Notes under the pieces: generated by a model
Told to the model about the DNA's origin: nothing
Database searches by the model: none
Seen by the model: the letters and a program-made list of their open reading frames with translations, nothing else
Part shown: piece after piece, positions 48,967-59,933 of the stretch
Position numbering within the stretch: position 1 is the first letter of the stretch
How the letters are laid out: the number at the start of each line of letters is the position of its first letter
NCBI GenBank assembly: GCA_003116875.1
Contig: BCKT01000007.1
Location: forward strand, 1-64,000
Direction of reading: 5' to 3'
From: Takashimella koratensis
Taxonomy: Eukaryota > Basidiomycota > Tremellomycetes > Trichosporonales > Tetragoniomycetaceae
Length of the DNA stretch: 64,000 nucleotides
Made by a program: the position numbers and the translations under genes

Positions 48967-51696
48967 CTACAGCTCATCTCGTGGAGTTTGGACCACCCAG
49001 TGTGGATTGTTGTCATACGAGACGGAAAACGTCCACGCGATTTCAGCATCATCCAGCAACTCGTCTGTGACCTCGATCTCGAGCTGCTCGGCGTGTGTGT
49101 TCCACTTGAACGGCACAGTGCGGTTCATGAACATGATCAAGTCACCCTGCAGCACTGGCAGCTTGGCCGGGACTCGGAACACCGGTGTGGTGGGACGCTT
49201 GAGCGAGATGATGTTGAATGACGACTCGGTCTGGGTGAAACGGACGTCGACGTCACCGTTGTCTATTTCCGCCGCGAGGGAGAAGGGGACCTGGAATCAG
49301 TCAGGTTTGACTATTGCTTACAGTCTTATAGATCGCGTGCCCGTTCGTCTTGAGCCAGCTCCCCGCTACTAGCAAAGGCTTGATAAATACGTCCAAGATC
49401 TCTCCTGGGCCGGTTGGCCCCACATCCAAGAGGTAGTTGCCGTTTTTCGAGACCTCTTCATCAGCTACATCCCAGTTGCCACTCACAATATCTACCAAAT
49501 TGTGGACGATTTGTGGCCCAGTCTTGTACTCGTCGAACTTGGAGCGGCTGTTGTAGCCAAACGAGAATGGATCAATTCCTGTGGTCAACAACGTCCCCAT
49601 ACCCACTCACCCTCGGTACTCTCCCACTTGTGCGACTGGGCACTGCGGAACTTGTGATACTCTGGAGTGGAAAAGTCTGGCGGGATCCCGCACCGGTCGT
49701 TGAGCGTCACTTGCTTGCCAATTTGGGTCATGTTACGGTACCAGTCGGCGGCAAACTTTTCGCTGTGGTGGGGTGTGCCGATCTGGGGTTAGCCACGTCA
49801 CACTGAGTCTCACATCACACCACATGATATCTGGCTGGTAATTGTTTGCCAGGATTGTCATGTGCGGGAGCTGAAGATCCTCGATGTAGTCGTCAATGGG
49901 GATGTGACCGGTGTAGGGCTCGTAAACTCCCTCGTGGTAAGCGCTCTCGGCAGGGCCGCCGCGCTGATATCAGTTCCGTTCAACACTGCACCTACCCAGA
50001 CCTCGCGACCGTATTTCTTGTACGCCGGGTTGAAAAACTCTGGCATGGAATAGTAGACACCCGACTTTAAACCATAACCACTTGCGTTGTTGGCATCAAA
50101 GAGCTCTCGAATGTAGTCTCTCCCTCCAGGCGCAAGCTTCACCGAAGTGCGATTGGTTGTACCCTCCGCATCAAATAGGCAAAACCCGTCGTGGTGCTTG
50201 GTGGTCATGACAAAGTACCTATCGTCAGCCCACACTTTACCGCACTCACTTTGCCCCAGCGTCGTGGAAGAGATCAATCCAGGCCTTGGGGTCAAACTTC
50301 TCCCCCTTGAACTGCTTGGCGAAATCGTCGTAGACAAAGTCCTCTCCATACACCTCTCGGTGGTGCAAAAACGTCAAGTTGTCCAGACCGTGTGTCAATC
50401 CCCCGTTCGACATCCAGCTTCCGGCGTCCTGCGCATAGTGTACCCAATACCAGTACCACTCGGCGTAGAAGTTGGACCAAGCGGGGACGGAATAGAGACC
50501 CCAGTGGACGAAGATGCCGTATTTGGCGTCGTTGAACCAGTCGGGGGACTCGTGCTGCGTGATGCTATCCCAGTCCTCTGTCCATTCGGTAAAGTCGGTG
50601 ATCACACCGACGCCCTCCCAATTGGCGGTGTACTTGAGCGTGGATGCGTGATTGGGCAGGCTGACCGTGATCTCTACCTCATCGTCCGTCTCGTTGTCTG
50701 CGAGATCCAAGGTTGGTTCGATGAGCAGCTTGACTACCTTCTCATCCGAAGGCATGAGCCTGTTGAAAGTCCCCGGCTTCACCGTCCGGAATCCATTGCT
50801 TTTCATTGATAAGATGACACCCCCCTTGATCCAAGCGCGTTGGTCGTCATACAGCGCGAGCGATAGCGGGTTGCGTACGGTGAGTTCCACCACTTGTAGC
50901 CTTGTCCCATCCTCGAGGTCCTCCCACTTGCGTGTCCCACGTACCGCCGCGACCTCAAGCGGGAAAAGAGCGAGCGAGCCCTCGGTAGGGGTCAGGGAGA
51001 GCGCGAAAACGTGCATGGGGTTCATTTTCGCCGGCTGAGGTAGAACCACGGCGACCAGGGGTGACGGGTTGGTCAGTGGAACGCTGACGTGGTGGATATA
51101 TGTCGAGTTGCGGTTGATGCTCTCATCCGCGTTAAAGTTGTGGTCGCTGGTCTCAGCAAAGCTCAAGTAGGAACATACCAGTGGATCGCGGCCTTGACCT
51201 GTGTGAAGGTTGTCCACCAGTTCCTCACGTCGATGGGCGCGATCGTCGTGGACCCATCCGCGTGTTCGAACACGAGGGTGTCTTCAGTCTGCTCTGCGCG
51301 TGTCAATGGAGACCAAGATTCAATACGCACTATTCCAGTATTCGCCCGAGATGAGGACATTGACCGATCGCACCGCGACGTGAATGGGAATGGGGATGGT
51401 CTGCGCCTCGCACGCAACATTGTCGAGCTCGAGCTCATCCCACGAGACTGGAAGGTCGTACTGCATCATCAGACTCTACCCAGCACCGGACCCACCTGGT
51501 GCCCATCGACCCCCCAGGCGCCCGTTGGCAAGCACGCGGCATCATAGGTCGATCCGTTAGAGAAGCCGCGGCCGCTATGCTCTCCCTTGATGGAGGTAGC
51601 TTTATTGTTGAAGAACCCGGAAATGTCGATTGGGATGTCCAGCGCAGTCGCGAAGCCTACCAATGCGCTCGCCAAGAGGGTGCGAGAGACAAGCAT
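48967..51696 (-). CDS. Alpha-L-fucosidase (GH29) with signal peptide and C-terminal RDEL
   Basis: About nine introns, roughly 800 aa. The N-terminus MLVSRTLLASALVGFATA is a signal peptide. A beta-rich N-terminal region of about 300 residues precedes the GH29 core: FVHWGLYSVPAW, EWYWYWVHYA, TTKHHDGFCLFD, SGVYYSMPEFF and DIMWCDIG with the nucleophile Asp (intron right after it), then LLDVGPTGPGEI. It removes terminal L-fucose from glycans. The protein ends in RDEL, an HDEL/KDEL-like signal, so it may be held in the ER/Golgi rather than secreted. I start at the ATG at 51696; an in-frame upstream ATG at 51771 would bury the signal peptide. Confidence 0.9.
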
Positions 51697-51803
51697 TTTG
51701 AGCTTGAGAAGGGATGAGACGACGGATACCTCGCTGAAGTAGGCTCCCCGACGGGGAAAGCCGGTCGACATCGGCCAGTTAACCGGCGGAGTGGTCCATG
51801 GTG

Positions 51804-51810
51804 CGGGCCG
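51804..51810. promoter_or_regulatory. CGGGCCG palindromic site
   Basis: 108 bp upstream of the fucosidase start, in the 431-bp gap 51697-52127 that separates the subtelomeric set from the core-type genes. Confidence 0.45.
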
Positions 51811-52127
51811 ATCGAGCGGAAGGTATATCTTCGTTGCGACTTCCCGGCGCTGGATTTCTACGACCTGGACTCGGCGTCGAACACCGACGCGGGGCTGTGA
51901 CGTTGTCGCTTGCTTGGGTTACAAAAGCAGCCACAGAAGTCTTGGACACCACTGTTTAGAGATCGTCAAGATGCATGTCGTTTCTCAATTGCACTGCAGA
52001 AACACATAAAACATAGATAGCGTCCATTGTCCAGAATGGTATAATGTAGAATCAACAGAAATATAAACGGGGTCAAAGTTCGCCAGATCAATGGTAGATA
52101 ACAACGACGACGAGCTAGGAAAGGCGT

Positions 52128-54323
52128 CTACAAGGCGAGACCGACGAGGTCTGTCTCGACCATGATCGGTCGTTCGCTGAGGACAGGGGTGAGACTGATG
52201 ATGCTTGCCGTGTGCAGGTCATCGTCATCCTCAAACTCATCGAGGTCAAGGTCGTTCTCTGCGTCTCCGTCCGACATCGAGTCGAGCTGGTCGCTGTAGG
52301 CAAGGGAAGACGAGGAGGAGCCCGGGTAAGGGCGGGTCGAGTTGTAGAATGCCACGCGGTGGTTGATGACTGGTGGGGCGGAGCGGAAGGCGGGTTCGAC
52401 GTTGGCGCGCTTGGCGAGGCCGAGGTCGAGAGGCGGCGGGGCCGGGCTACGTCGGCGCGGGGAGAGGGAGAGGGGAGCGGTCACGGAGACGGAAGAGATG
52501 TGATCAGGCAAGTCGAGACCGAGTCCGAGACCAGGGTTCGAAGGGGCCATGGGCTCCTTGATCATGTATTGCCGTTGGGTAGGAACGGCGATAGGCATGG
52601 GAGTCGAGGCATCGACGACAGAGTCGTTGGAGAGGGAGCGAAGCATCGAGCCGAGTGCCTCTTCGACGTCCGGGAAGGCGGAGAGTGAGAGCTCGGACGA
52701 GGAAGAGCGGATCGAGTCTGCAGACGAGCTGCTTGGCATCGACGCGAGGGAGGGTAGAGATGGGTACGACTCGAATGGTGGGGAAGGTGGGAGCGGATCG
52801 GTAGGTGGGGTGGAGGCGCGACGAGCGTGAGTCTCAAAGTCTTCGTCGTCGACGTGTTCCGGGCTGGTGTATTGCAGTCGAGAAAGGGTGAGAGCGACGT
52901 CGCTGTCGCTCTCTGAAATGGAGGCAGGGAGAGCCTCGACAGTGGAGATGGTGGAGGAGGAAGGAAGGGAGACGAGGGGTTCAAAGGGGGAAAAGTCGAG
53001 GTCCAGGTCGAGGACAGGCATCGAAGGGTGGGAAATGAGGTCCGCGACAGACGACTTGTCCTCGTGGTATTGAGGAAGCGAGACAACGACGGTCGCCGGG
53101 GTAGCCATTGGGGTAGACGCGTCCGAGTCGAGAGCGACTTCGACCATCTCTTTCTCGTCGATCAGTGCGGCATCGTCGAGGCCTGACCAGGTACCAGATG
53201 ATCGTTTCCGGGGCGCAAACTCTTCCGAGGTTTCTTGTGGAGTGGCCGGGATGATATTGAGCATGGGCACGGACGAGTTGTCGATGACCGATCCGAACAT
53301 GGGAATGACGGGAGCGTCAGGGGTAGACGGGGTGTAAACGCTGTTTCTGTCAACGGGGGCCACGCGAAAGAGGGACGAGTGGCGCGGAGGACGGGTGGCG
53401 GTGGCTGCTTGGTCCGGGTAGTAGGCCTGCTCGATCGGCTGCTGGGTCTCCCTGCTGGAGGTAGGGCGGTAGGGGGAAGGGGGAGGAGGAGCACGAGTCT
53501 GCATGGTCGAGACGTAAGCCGCGGGAGGGGTTGTGACGTGAGATGCAGAGCCCATGGGCGGAGTGGTCAGTGGGCTGGGAGAGGAGGAGGTTGGCGCGGG
53601 GAGAATCTGTGCGATGGAAGGTGGGAGGACGCGTGCGCCGAAAGAGGTCGACGAAGGGGAAGTTGGGCGGGATGACCGGCGGGCACTGGGCGCGCGAGTC
53701 GGGACGAGAGACGGAGCCGAGGCCATCGGAGCGGTGTAGGTGGACACTGGTCGAGCAGCGGGGGGAGCGACACGCGCAAACGAAGTCTGGGTCGCTGGTG
53801 CAGATGGAGGCTGGGTCATGCTTCGGGCAGGAGGGACGATCTGGGCGTAAGGCGATTGCGATCCCGACTGTGAGCTAGATCTAGGTCGGGTGCTTGTGTA
53901 TGCCTGAGCCTGGGCTGGGGCCTGGGTGGAGACGACGGACATGCGCTGGGGTTGGGGCTGGGCGACGGATATACGTGACTGGGCAGGGGGTTGGGGGAGT
54001 GCTTGCTGTTGCTGTTGCCCAGGCTGGGCGAAGCGGATAGAAGGGGAGGGAAGGCCATCACTAGGACGGCGCAGGATGGGTTTCGGCATCGGCGCGTTCA
54101 CGGGCGGCGTGGACGGAACAGAGGACGAGCCGGGAGGGGATGACTTTTTCCAAAACTTGAAAGACGAGTCTGACGCGGTCGACGCGGGCGCAGAGGCGGA
54201 AGACGCGGTGAGAGGTGGGGTGGGGAGTGCACCTGGCACAGGGTTGGTGCTTGACAAGTCGAGCGGCGCGGGGACCGACGACTTGCGCAGCTTGCTCTTG
54301 GACGGTTTGTGCAAGAGCGGCAT
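52128..54323 (-). CDS. Ser/Pro-rich, largely disordered protein of unknown function
   Basis: A single exon of 731 aa. Composition is dominated by Ser, Pro, Ala, Thr and Gln, with poly-Gln (near residue 105), many S/T-P sites and a basic N-terminus (KPSKSKLRKS). The C-terminal third alternates acidic and Ser stretches (around DENDLDLDEFEDDDD-like residues) and ends DLVGLAL. No catalytic domain is seen. The pattern suits a phosphoregulated scaffold or signalling protein. No family recognised. The length of the open frame and its composition support a real gene, although GC-rich antisense frames are also open. Confidence 0.75.
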   Translation of the reverse strand: MPLLHKPSKSKLRKSSVPAPLDLSSTNPVPGALPTPPLTASSASAPASTASDSSFKFWKKSSPPGSSSVPSTPPVNAPMPKPILRRPSDGLPSPSIRFAQPGQQQQQALPQPPAQSRISVAQPQPQRMSVVSTQAPAQAQAYTSTRPRSSSQSGSQSPYAQIVPPARSMTQPPSAPATQTSFARVAPPAARPVSTYTAPMASAPSLVPTRAPSARRSSRPTSPSSTSFGARVLPPSIAQILPAPTSSSPSPLTTPPMGSASHVTTPPAAYVSTMQTRAPPPPSPYRPTSSRETQQPIEQAYYPDQAATATRPPRHSSLFRVAPVDRNSVYTPSTPDAPVIPMFGSVIDNSSVPMLNIIPATPQETSEEFAPRKRSSGTWSGLDDAALIDEKEMVEVALDSDASTPMATPATVVVSLPQYHEDKSSVADLISHPSMPVLDLDLDFSPFEPLVSLPSSSTISTVEALPASISESDSDVALTLSRLQYTSPEHVDDEDFETHARRASTPPTDPLPPSPPFESYPSLPSLASMPSSSSADSIRSSSSELSLSAFPDVEEALGSMLRSLSNDSVVDASTPMPIAVPTQRQYMIKEPMAPSNPGLGLGLDLPDHISSVSVTAPLSLSPRRRSPAPPPLDLGLAKRANVEPAFRSAPPVINHRVAFYNSTRPYPGSSSSSLAYSDQLDSMSDGDAENDLDLDEFEDDDDLHTASIISLTPVLSERPIMVETDLVGLAL

Positions 54324-55735
54324 CGTGGTGGGTTACGTTGGCGTTGACGTGAAGGCAGTGGCTACAGTTGGAGTCGAGAGAGAGGCAGTGTTGTGAAGGA
54401 GACGAAAGAACGAGTGGAACGAGTCAACCGTCGAGGTTGAGGATAACGAGCGTGGGGTAAACGAGTGTCGGTGGAGCGAGAGCGAGCGCGAAGACCCAAA
54501 GCGTCAGATCATAAGATCTCGTGGGGAAGGGGCAAGGGCGAGGGCAAGGGGCTCGGGCTGGAGAGGTGTTTGTCGATGTTGTTGATTTTTTTTCCTTCGT
54601 TTCGCTTCGTTTTCAGTGTCGATTTCGAAACAGACTAGGACCAGCGTCGAGCTGTACACAGAACGCAGCAGCGGGAGGGTGTGGGGGGCAGTGAATGGGG
54701 GACGAGAGGAGCAAAGAGGGGCTATGGATTTATTTGAATAGACGCGAGTCCGGGTGTGCTAGTGACGAGTGACAACCACTCACCCGTCGGAATCAATGCA
54801 TGCCACAAACAACCCGAAAGCAAAGTCAGAAAGAAAGTCGCGTCGAAGGGCGGGGCATGGGGTGAGGTTTGGCCTGGGGTGAGTGAAAGAAAAACCACAA
54901 GAGGGGGAGGTGGAACCGACGCCCCCAGGGTCTGCCGGTCCTGTTGTGTCGCTGCCATAATCCCGGTCGGGGGGGAAGACCAGAGGTCAACTTTGGTAGG
55001 GGAAGAGGATAACGTCAATTGAGCAGCGTCATCCCCTGAAGCCAACCCCGACCTCTCCCTGCGTGCCCCCTTGGGTGAAATGTTTGGAAATGACATATCC
55101 CGCAACATGGATTGTTTGAGTGCACTTCATACACGCGAGGATGGATGGGCGCTCTGCGTGTCCCGCAACCTTGCTGCTGTCGTGTGACAACGAGGACAGC
55201 GCACAGGTCGACCGCAGGGAGCAGTCGTATGCGAGTTTCTCTTGCGGTGCGTTCGCTGCTTGGGTGAACATGACCAAATGGGTAGTTTCTGGTATCCACC
55301 GCTAGGTGACATGGTGACAAGGCAAACGCCTCACTGCGCCTGCCGACGCCATCCCTCTACGCGTTCGGCTTGGCTGTCTTGGGGCCTTGGTGCTCTGCCA
55401 AGGTCTCCACTCTTCGCACCCGCTCACCCGCCGCAGACCAATTCAGTGTCCCCATATTGACAATGCGCGGTCCACAGCCAAGCAGTCCCTAATCGATCCT
55501 GGACTATCACACTCCGGGTATCGGCGACGACATCCAATGCCTGCTCCAACTCGCTCCCGATCGATCTCTCCCTCGGCCCCGCTTCACGCCGCTCTTATCC
55601 ACAGTCGACCCTTGGTCACTGCATGCACAACATGAAGAATTCAGAATATAGGAACGACTTGGTAACACAACTTTGAATATATGGCAACCCGCCCATGTCA
55701 ACCTTCTCATCCAGATCCCAACGCCCCGAGTCATC
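54324..55735. other. Gap of 1.4 kb upstream of the disordered protein gene
   Basis: Purine-rich GAGCGAG/GGGCAAGGGC stretches and a T-run near 54585 suggest a long 5' leader and promoter. No TATA box at the usual short distance. No gene found. Confidence 0.4.
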
Positions 55736-57588
55736 TCACGCCGACCCCTTCTCCTTCTTCTTTCGAGGCTTTTGCCTGCCTTCGCGTTTGGCGACCGCTC
55801 GGGCCAGCTTCAATCCACACCTGCTTGTCAGCAACTGCCTCCGGAAGCAACTCACGCATTGCACAAATCCTTTATCCCGTTCTCCCCCTTTCTCCACTCT
55901 GGCGATTCGCGGATTCCACACCCTCTGCACTTGTCGATGTCCCCCGGTGGCCGGACGAGTGGCCGTGACGAGGCTGCTCCGGCGCCGCGCGGTGGACTGT
56001 CATCCGGCATCCCACCAGGCATGTGCTGCTGTTGCGGCGGATGTTGATGCGAGTACGCCGGAGCGGGCTCGTAGTATGGCTGAGGGTAGGGCTCGGCCGG
56101 GTGCATCGGCGGAGGAGGGACATACACTGGCGGCGGGTGGTACGAGTCTGGCGGCATCTGAGGTGCGTGGTGGTGATGTTGTGGTGGTGGGGTGTGGTGG
56201 GAAGGGTAAGGGTGCGGGTACTCGTCTCTCCACTCCTGTGAAGACCGATTGGCAGACGACGATTGGAGCTCGAACAGCTTGGTCGTTTGGTAGCAAGCAA
56301 AGATGAGCGAGCCGTACGGGATGAACACGGACGAGATGTGCCGGAAAAGATTCTCTGATCGCATGGTGTGTTCCGCGCCAAACCGGGTCGTGCAGTTGGT
56401 CCGTAGCTCCCCGGGTTTGGTAGCTAGCAGTGTCGGGTCCATATCAACCCCACGCATGAGGTCAGCATACTCGTCGGCGTCGTAGAGACCGTCTCCGGTC
56501 ATCCCGACCCCAGGCGGCCGAGGCGGCGGCCACGAGAAGATGAGCATGGACTGTGCCGGTCCACCGGCCGTCGAGTGCAGCTGGAACACGCGGGTCGGTG
56601 GGTATCGGGTCCGAGGCGGTGGCGCGATATTGGTGGATATGTTCAGGTGCAGTCCTTGGATTTGCTGTGATTTTGTCAGCTGTGCGCATGATAAAGCAGG
56701 GAGAGCTTACCTCCTCGGGCATCTCAGAGGTCCCGCAGAAATTGGTCCACTCTTCATTCCGTCGTGCAGGGTCGTTGTTTGCTATTGGGTCTTTGTCTTT
56801 GATAGCGTGGAAGAATGCCAGCAGTAGTCCATCCGCAACCTGCAGAGCATCAGCTATGGGGTCTAGCATGACATCGTGACACAGCGCAATGTGATCCACC
56901 TCCCTTACTCACCCAGTTTAGGACCAAGTCCACGATGAGATACTCCTCATCCTCGGAATACGTCTGCGCGTCATGTGGGTTTTTCGCCTCATCTGTACTC
57001 GCTCCAAGAATCTGTCGAATGCGCGTTAAGCGGGCGAATCGCATCCGAGTGACACTGCCTTGCAAGTCGTCTGCTGCGATTGCGCTCCCAAAGTCTTTCC
57101 GCGCCTCTGCGGTTGGTCAGCACTTTATCTCAACCTTTCCCACTTGGCCCTCAGCCCACATGCTTGGCCAACGCCACTCACGCTCTCTCTCTGCTGGATG
57201 GATAAACTCGATGACGCCTCTACCCATCATGCTCATCTTCTGCCTGGCGAGATGCGTCGCCAAGACGGGATCAAAGTGGACGAAGCGCAATTCGAATTTG
57301 CTGCCCGTGCTTGGGTCTGCAAACTCGGGCTGCAGCAGAGCCCAGTAGCATCGCACCCCGCCGACCCGCTAATCATCAACGCGGTAAGTGACGGGGAGGG
57401 TGAGGGTCGTGGATGGGGAGGCCGTGGTAGGTGGATTGAATGGTGGTGGACGACGAGTCAGCGCGCGGAATAAAAAAGCAGTGGGAACGGGTCGCCGCAG
57501 AAAGGACCCCGGAGGGTTGGAGTAGACCACTGGTACTCACGGGAACCGCAGTGGCCGATCCCGTGGATGCCGCCGAGACTGACATCAT
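55736..57588 (-). CDS. White-collar-2-like GATA/PAS photoregulator
   Basis: Six exons, about 486 aa. A PAS-type region (YWALLQPEFADPSTG, FVHFDPVLATHL, GVIEFIHPAERE) is followed by ADDLQGSVTRMRFARLTRI, as in basidiomycete WC-2 (BWC2). A Pro/His-rich linker with PPPQHHHHAPQ leads to the C-terminal GATA finger CRGCGIRESPEW...LCNACG (C-x2-C-x18-C-x2-C), the last Cys after a 35-nt intron, and a basic tail (KPRKKKEK). Partner of the LOV photoreceptor WC-1 in light responses; nuclear. Other introns here are about 45, 73, 74 and 165 nt, much longer than in the telomeric part. The first exon (16 codons) is the least certain. Confidence 0.9.
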
Positions 57589-58187
57589 GAGAAGCCGGCG
57601 GCAGTGAGGGGTAGGCTAAGAGCGGGTGCGAGAGGGGATGCGAAGGGGTTTAGATGGGTGGTGGATGGGGTGAGTGAGATAAAGAATGGAGTAGGTGGTA
57701 AAAGAAAGAAACGAAAAATTAAGCTTCTCGATCGCTTCCGTCGATCGCACCAGACACCTCGATTGCACCGTCAGTCACCACACAATGACCAGTGTTGGGT
57801 TTTAAAGATAAAAGATAGGAGGGTTATCGGGTCGGGGGGGAGTGAGGGATGAGGAGAGGGAGTGGATGCAGTGGATGAGAAGATGGGGAGAGGGGTAAGC
57901 GGTGACTCTTGGTGGTGAGGGTATAGTGTATGGTGGTAAGAGTGGAGTCAAAGGCGAGGGGAAAAGGGGGACGGGGACGGGCAAGAACAGGGAGGGGTCT
58001 CTCAGAGTCCAGGCAGGCCGCCAAGGAACAGGCCTTTCTTCTTCATCGGTCATCTCCTGCAGTTTCACCGAGATGCATAGTGCATCCTACAATTACTCAA
58101 CTTCAATGGTATGCATCATTGCTGTCACAGCGATGCAATAGTACACTGTGCTCCAGCCCAACCTATGCATATGCTATAGTCTACTCT
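57589..58187. other. Gap of 599 bp, purine-rich promoter of the WC-2-like gene
   Basis: GA/GGT-rich tracts (57640-57990) without TATA. No gene. Confidence 0.35.
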
Positions 58188-59933
58188 CTAGCTGGATTCG
58201 CGAACAAACGCGTCCACAGCAGCCACCAGATCCAGCTTCTCCATCACGCCTCTCGCCGCAGCTACTGCGGCCTCATGGGCACCGTCTTCGCATTCCACGT
58301 TGATATATGGCGCCGTCGAGGCTGGTAATATGCGTAGTACTACCTCACTCGTCGTTTCATCTTTCGAAACGAGCGGGAAGAGCACGGTGATGGACTTGTC
58401 GCCCAGTGTCATACTCAGTGGAACCTGCACCTCGTCGGCGTCCATCTCGACGTCCTCCTCGCCCTCCTCGTCCTGCTCCACGACCATTGAGCCCCGCGTG
58501 AATACTCGCGCAACGAGGAGGTTCATCACTGCCTGCGCACGGAGGTCGGACATCCCCCGACTGAACGCGTCCCAGGTGGAGAATGGCAAGCGGCCAAACA
58601 CGAAGCCATCGGGACCGGGCTGAGCCATGGACCAATGCTGGTCCTTGTCTTTGTGAACAAAGTTGACAAGGTAAGGGAACGCAGCTTCGTACTGGAGGCG
58701 CGTTAGCTTGGGCGAATCGAGCAAAATTACGGCAGCGAAACAACTGACTATCAAGCTCTCCACCCGGACGGTCGACTCGGAAGACGCCGCGCCTCCAAAC
58801 ACCGACGATCGCACAGGCATACTACCAATAACCTCAACCTCCCATGCTGAAGTGACCGCGGGGGTCTCCTCGCTCGCTGCGTTATCTTTGCTATTCGCTG
58901 GTCGGAGGCGTAGAGTGGGCCCTGCGCTCGGCAGGAGACGGAAAGAAGGAAACACGGTGTTCTTCTCAGGAGGATACAAAGACCTATCCACGTCAGCAGA
59001 GTTCAGTTCACCGATGTTGAAAGCTCACCCATCCTTGATCCTCTCCTGCACGCCCGCAGCCAGCGTCTCGAGGTCGGAATAATAACTTGCCCCTTCCAAC
59101 TCATCTAACCACCTCAACTCGCCCATCTCGCTCGCGAGGTGATCGATCGCTGCGACCCTACTTGGGTCGTCTCGGGGTATTAAGCACCCCTCTACATCAC
59201 CTTTCAACACCGCGGCGACCCAATCGCTCTTCCCAGTCGACGAGCCCGTGGCGACATGGTTTGCGGTGAGTTTACTTAACCTGGTTCGATTCCGCTCCTC
59301 TCCATCTGCACCAGAATTCACTGGCTCATCTGCTTCGTCATCATCCGCTCCCGTGGCTGCGTCCGTCTCGAGGTCGATATCGACGACGAACCGCGCCCCA
59401 GCAAGGGTGAGCGATGTTTTGAGTAAACCGAATTGAGAGTCTTCGAGGTATGTCTGGATCCCGAGTCGTTTGGAGATGGACGTGAGGAGATCGACGGGAG
59501 AGAGGGAAAGGAGATGAGATGAGGATGCGTGCGATGTGTTTAGGCTGTAGATTGTTGTTGCCAGTGGCATGAGAACTGCCTGGTGTGTGGTCCTGTCCCA
59601 ATGGTCATTTCCATCACCAAGCGCAGAGTGAGAAGAACTGTTCCAAACGCCGACTCACACCTCACGCAAGGCCCTGACCAGCCTGATTCTCTGATCTCCA
59701 GCTAGCAAAGGTCGCGCAGAATCAATCACATCCTTGACTGCCCTTACCACGCTCAACTGATCCTCGAGCCCCGTCCCGATATCCTTTGCTTTCCCCTTGC
59801 CCGCGCTGCTGCTGGACGAGGAAGACGCGGAAGACGACGGGGCGTACGGGTGAAGATACGCCTGTGCGGTCGGGCGAGAGGTATGTGCCCGCAGGAGGGA
59901 ATGGAGAGAGGTCAGGACGGTGGGTGAGTCCAT
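58188..59933 (-). CDS. Possible Mediator subunit 1 (Med1-like) protein
   Basis: Three exons, introns of about 66 and 45 nt, about 544 aa. After a Ser-rich insert (residues 35-50), the segment SISKRLGIQTYLEDSQF-SLTLAGARFVVDIDL, then SKLTANHV and WVAAVLKGDVEGCLI, recalls the Med1 domain (helix, strand 'ag.rfvvDid', then the kltv.y and Ll..L segments). The C-terminal 260 residues are mixed alpha/beta with an acidic patch (QDEEGEEDVEMDADE). If correct, it acts in the Mediator middle module in the nucleus. I am not certain of the family. It was recognised from pattern only. Confidence 0.6.

Noticed and set aside
52212..52688. Plus-strand open frames opposite the 731-aa protein
   Set aside because: GC-rich antisense shadows of a low-complexity coding region.
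59278..59300. tRNA B-box-like GGTTCGATTCC
   Set aside because: No A box or cloverleaf around it, and it lies inside the Med1-like coding exon.
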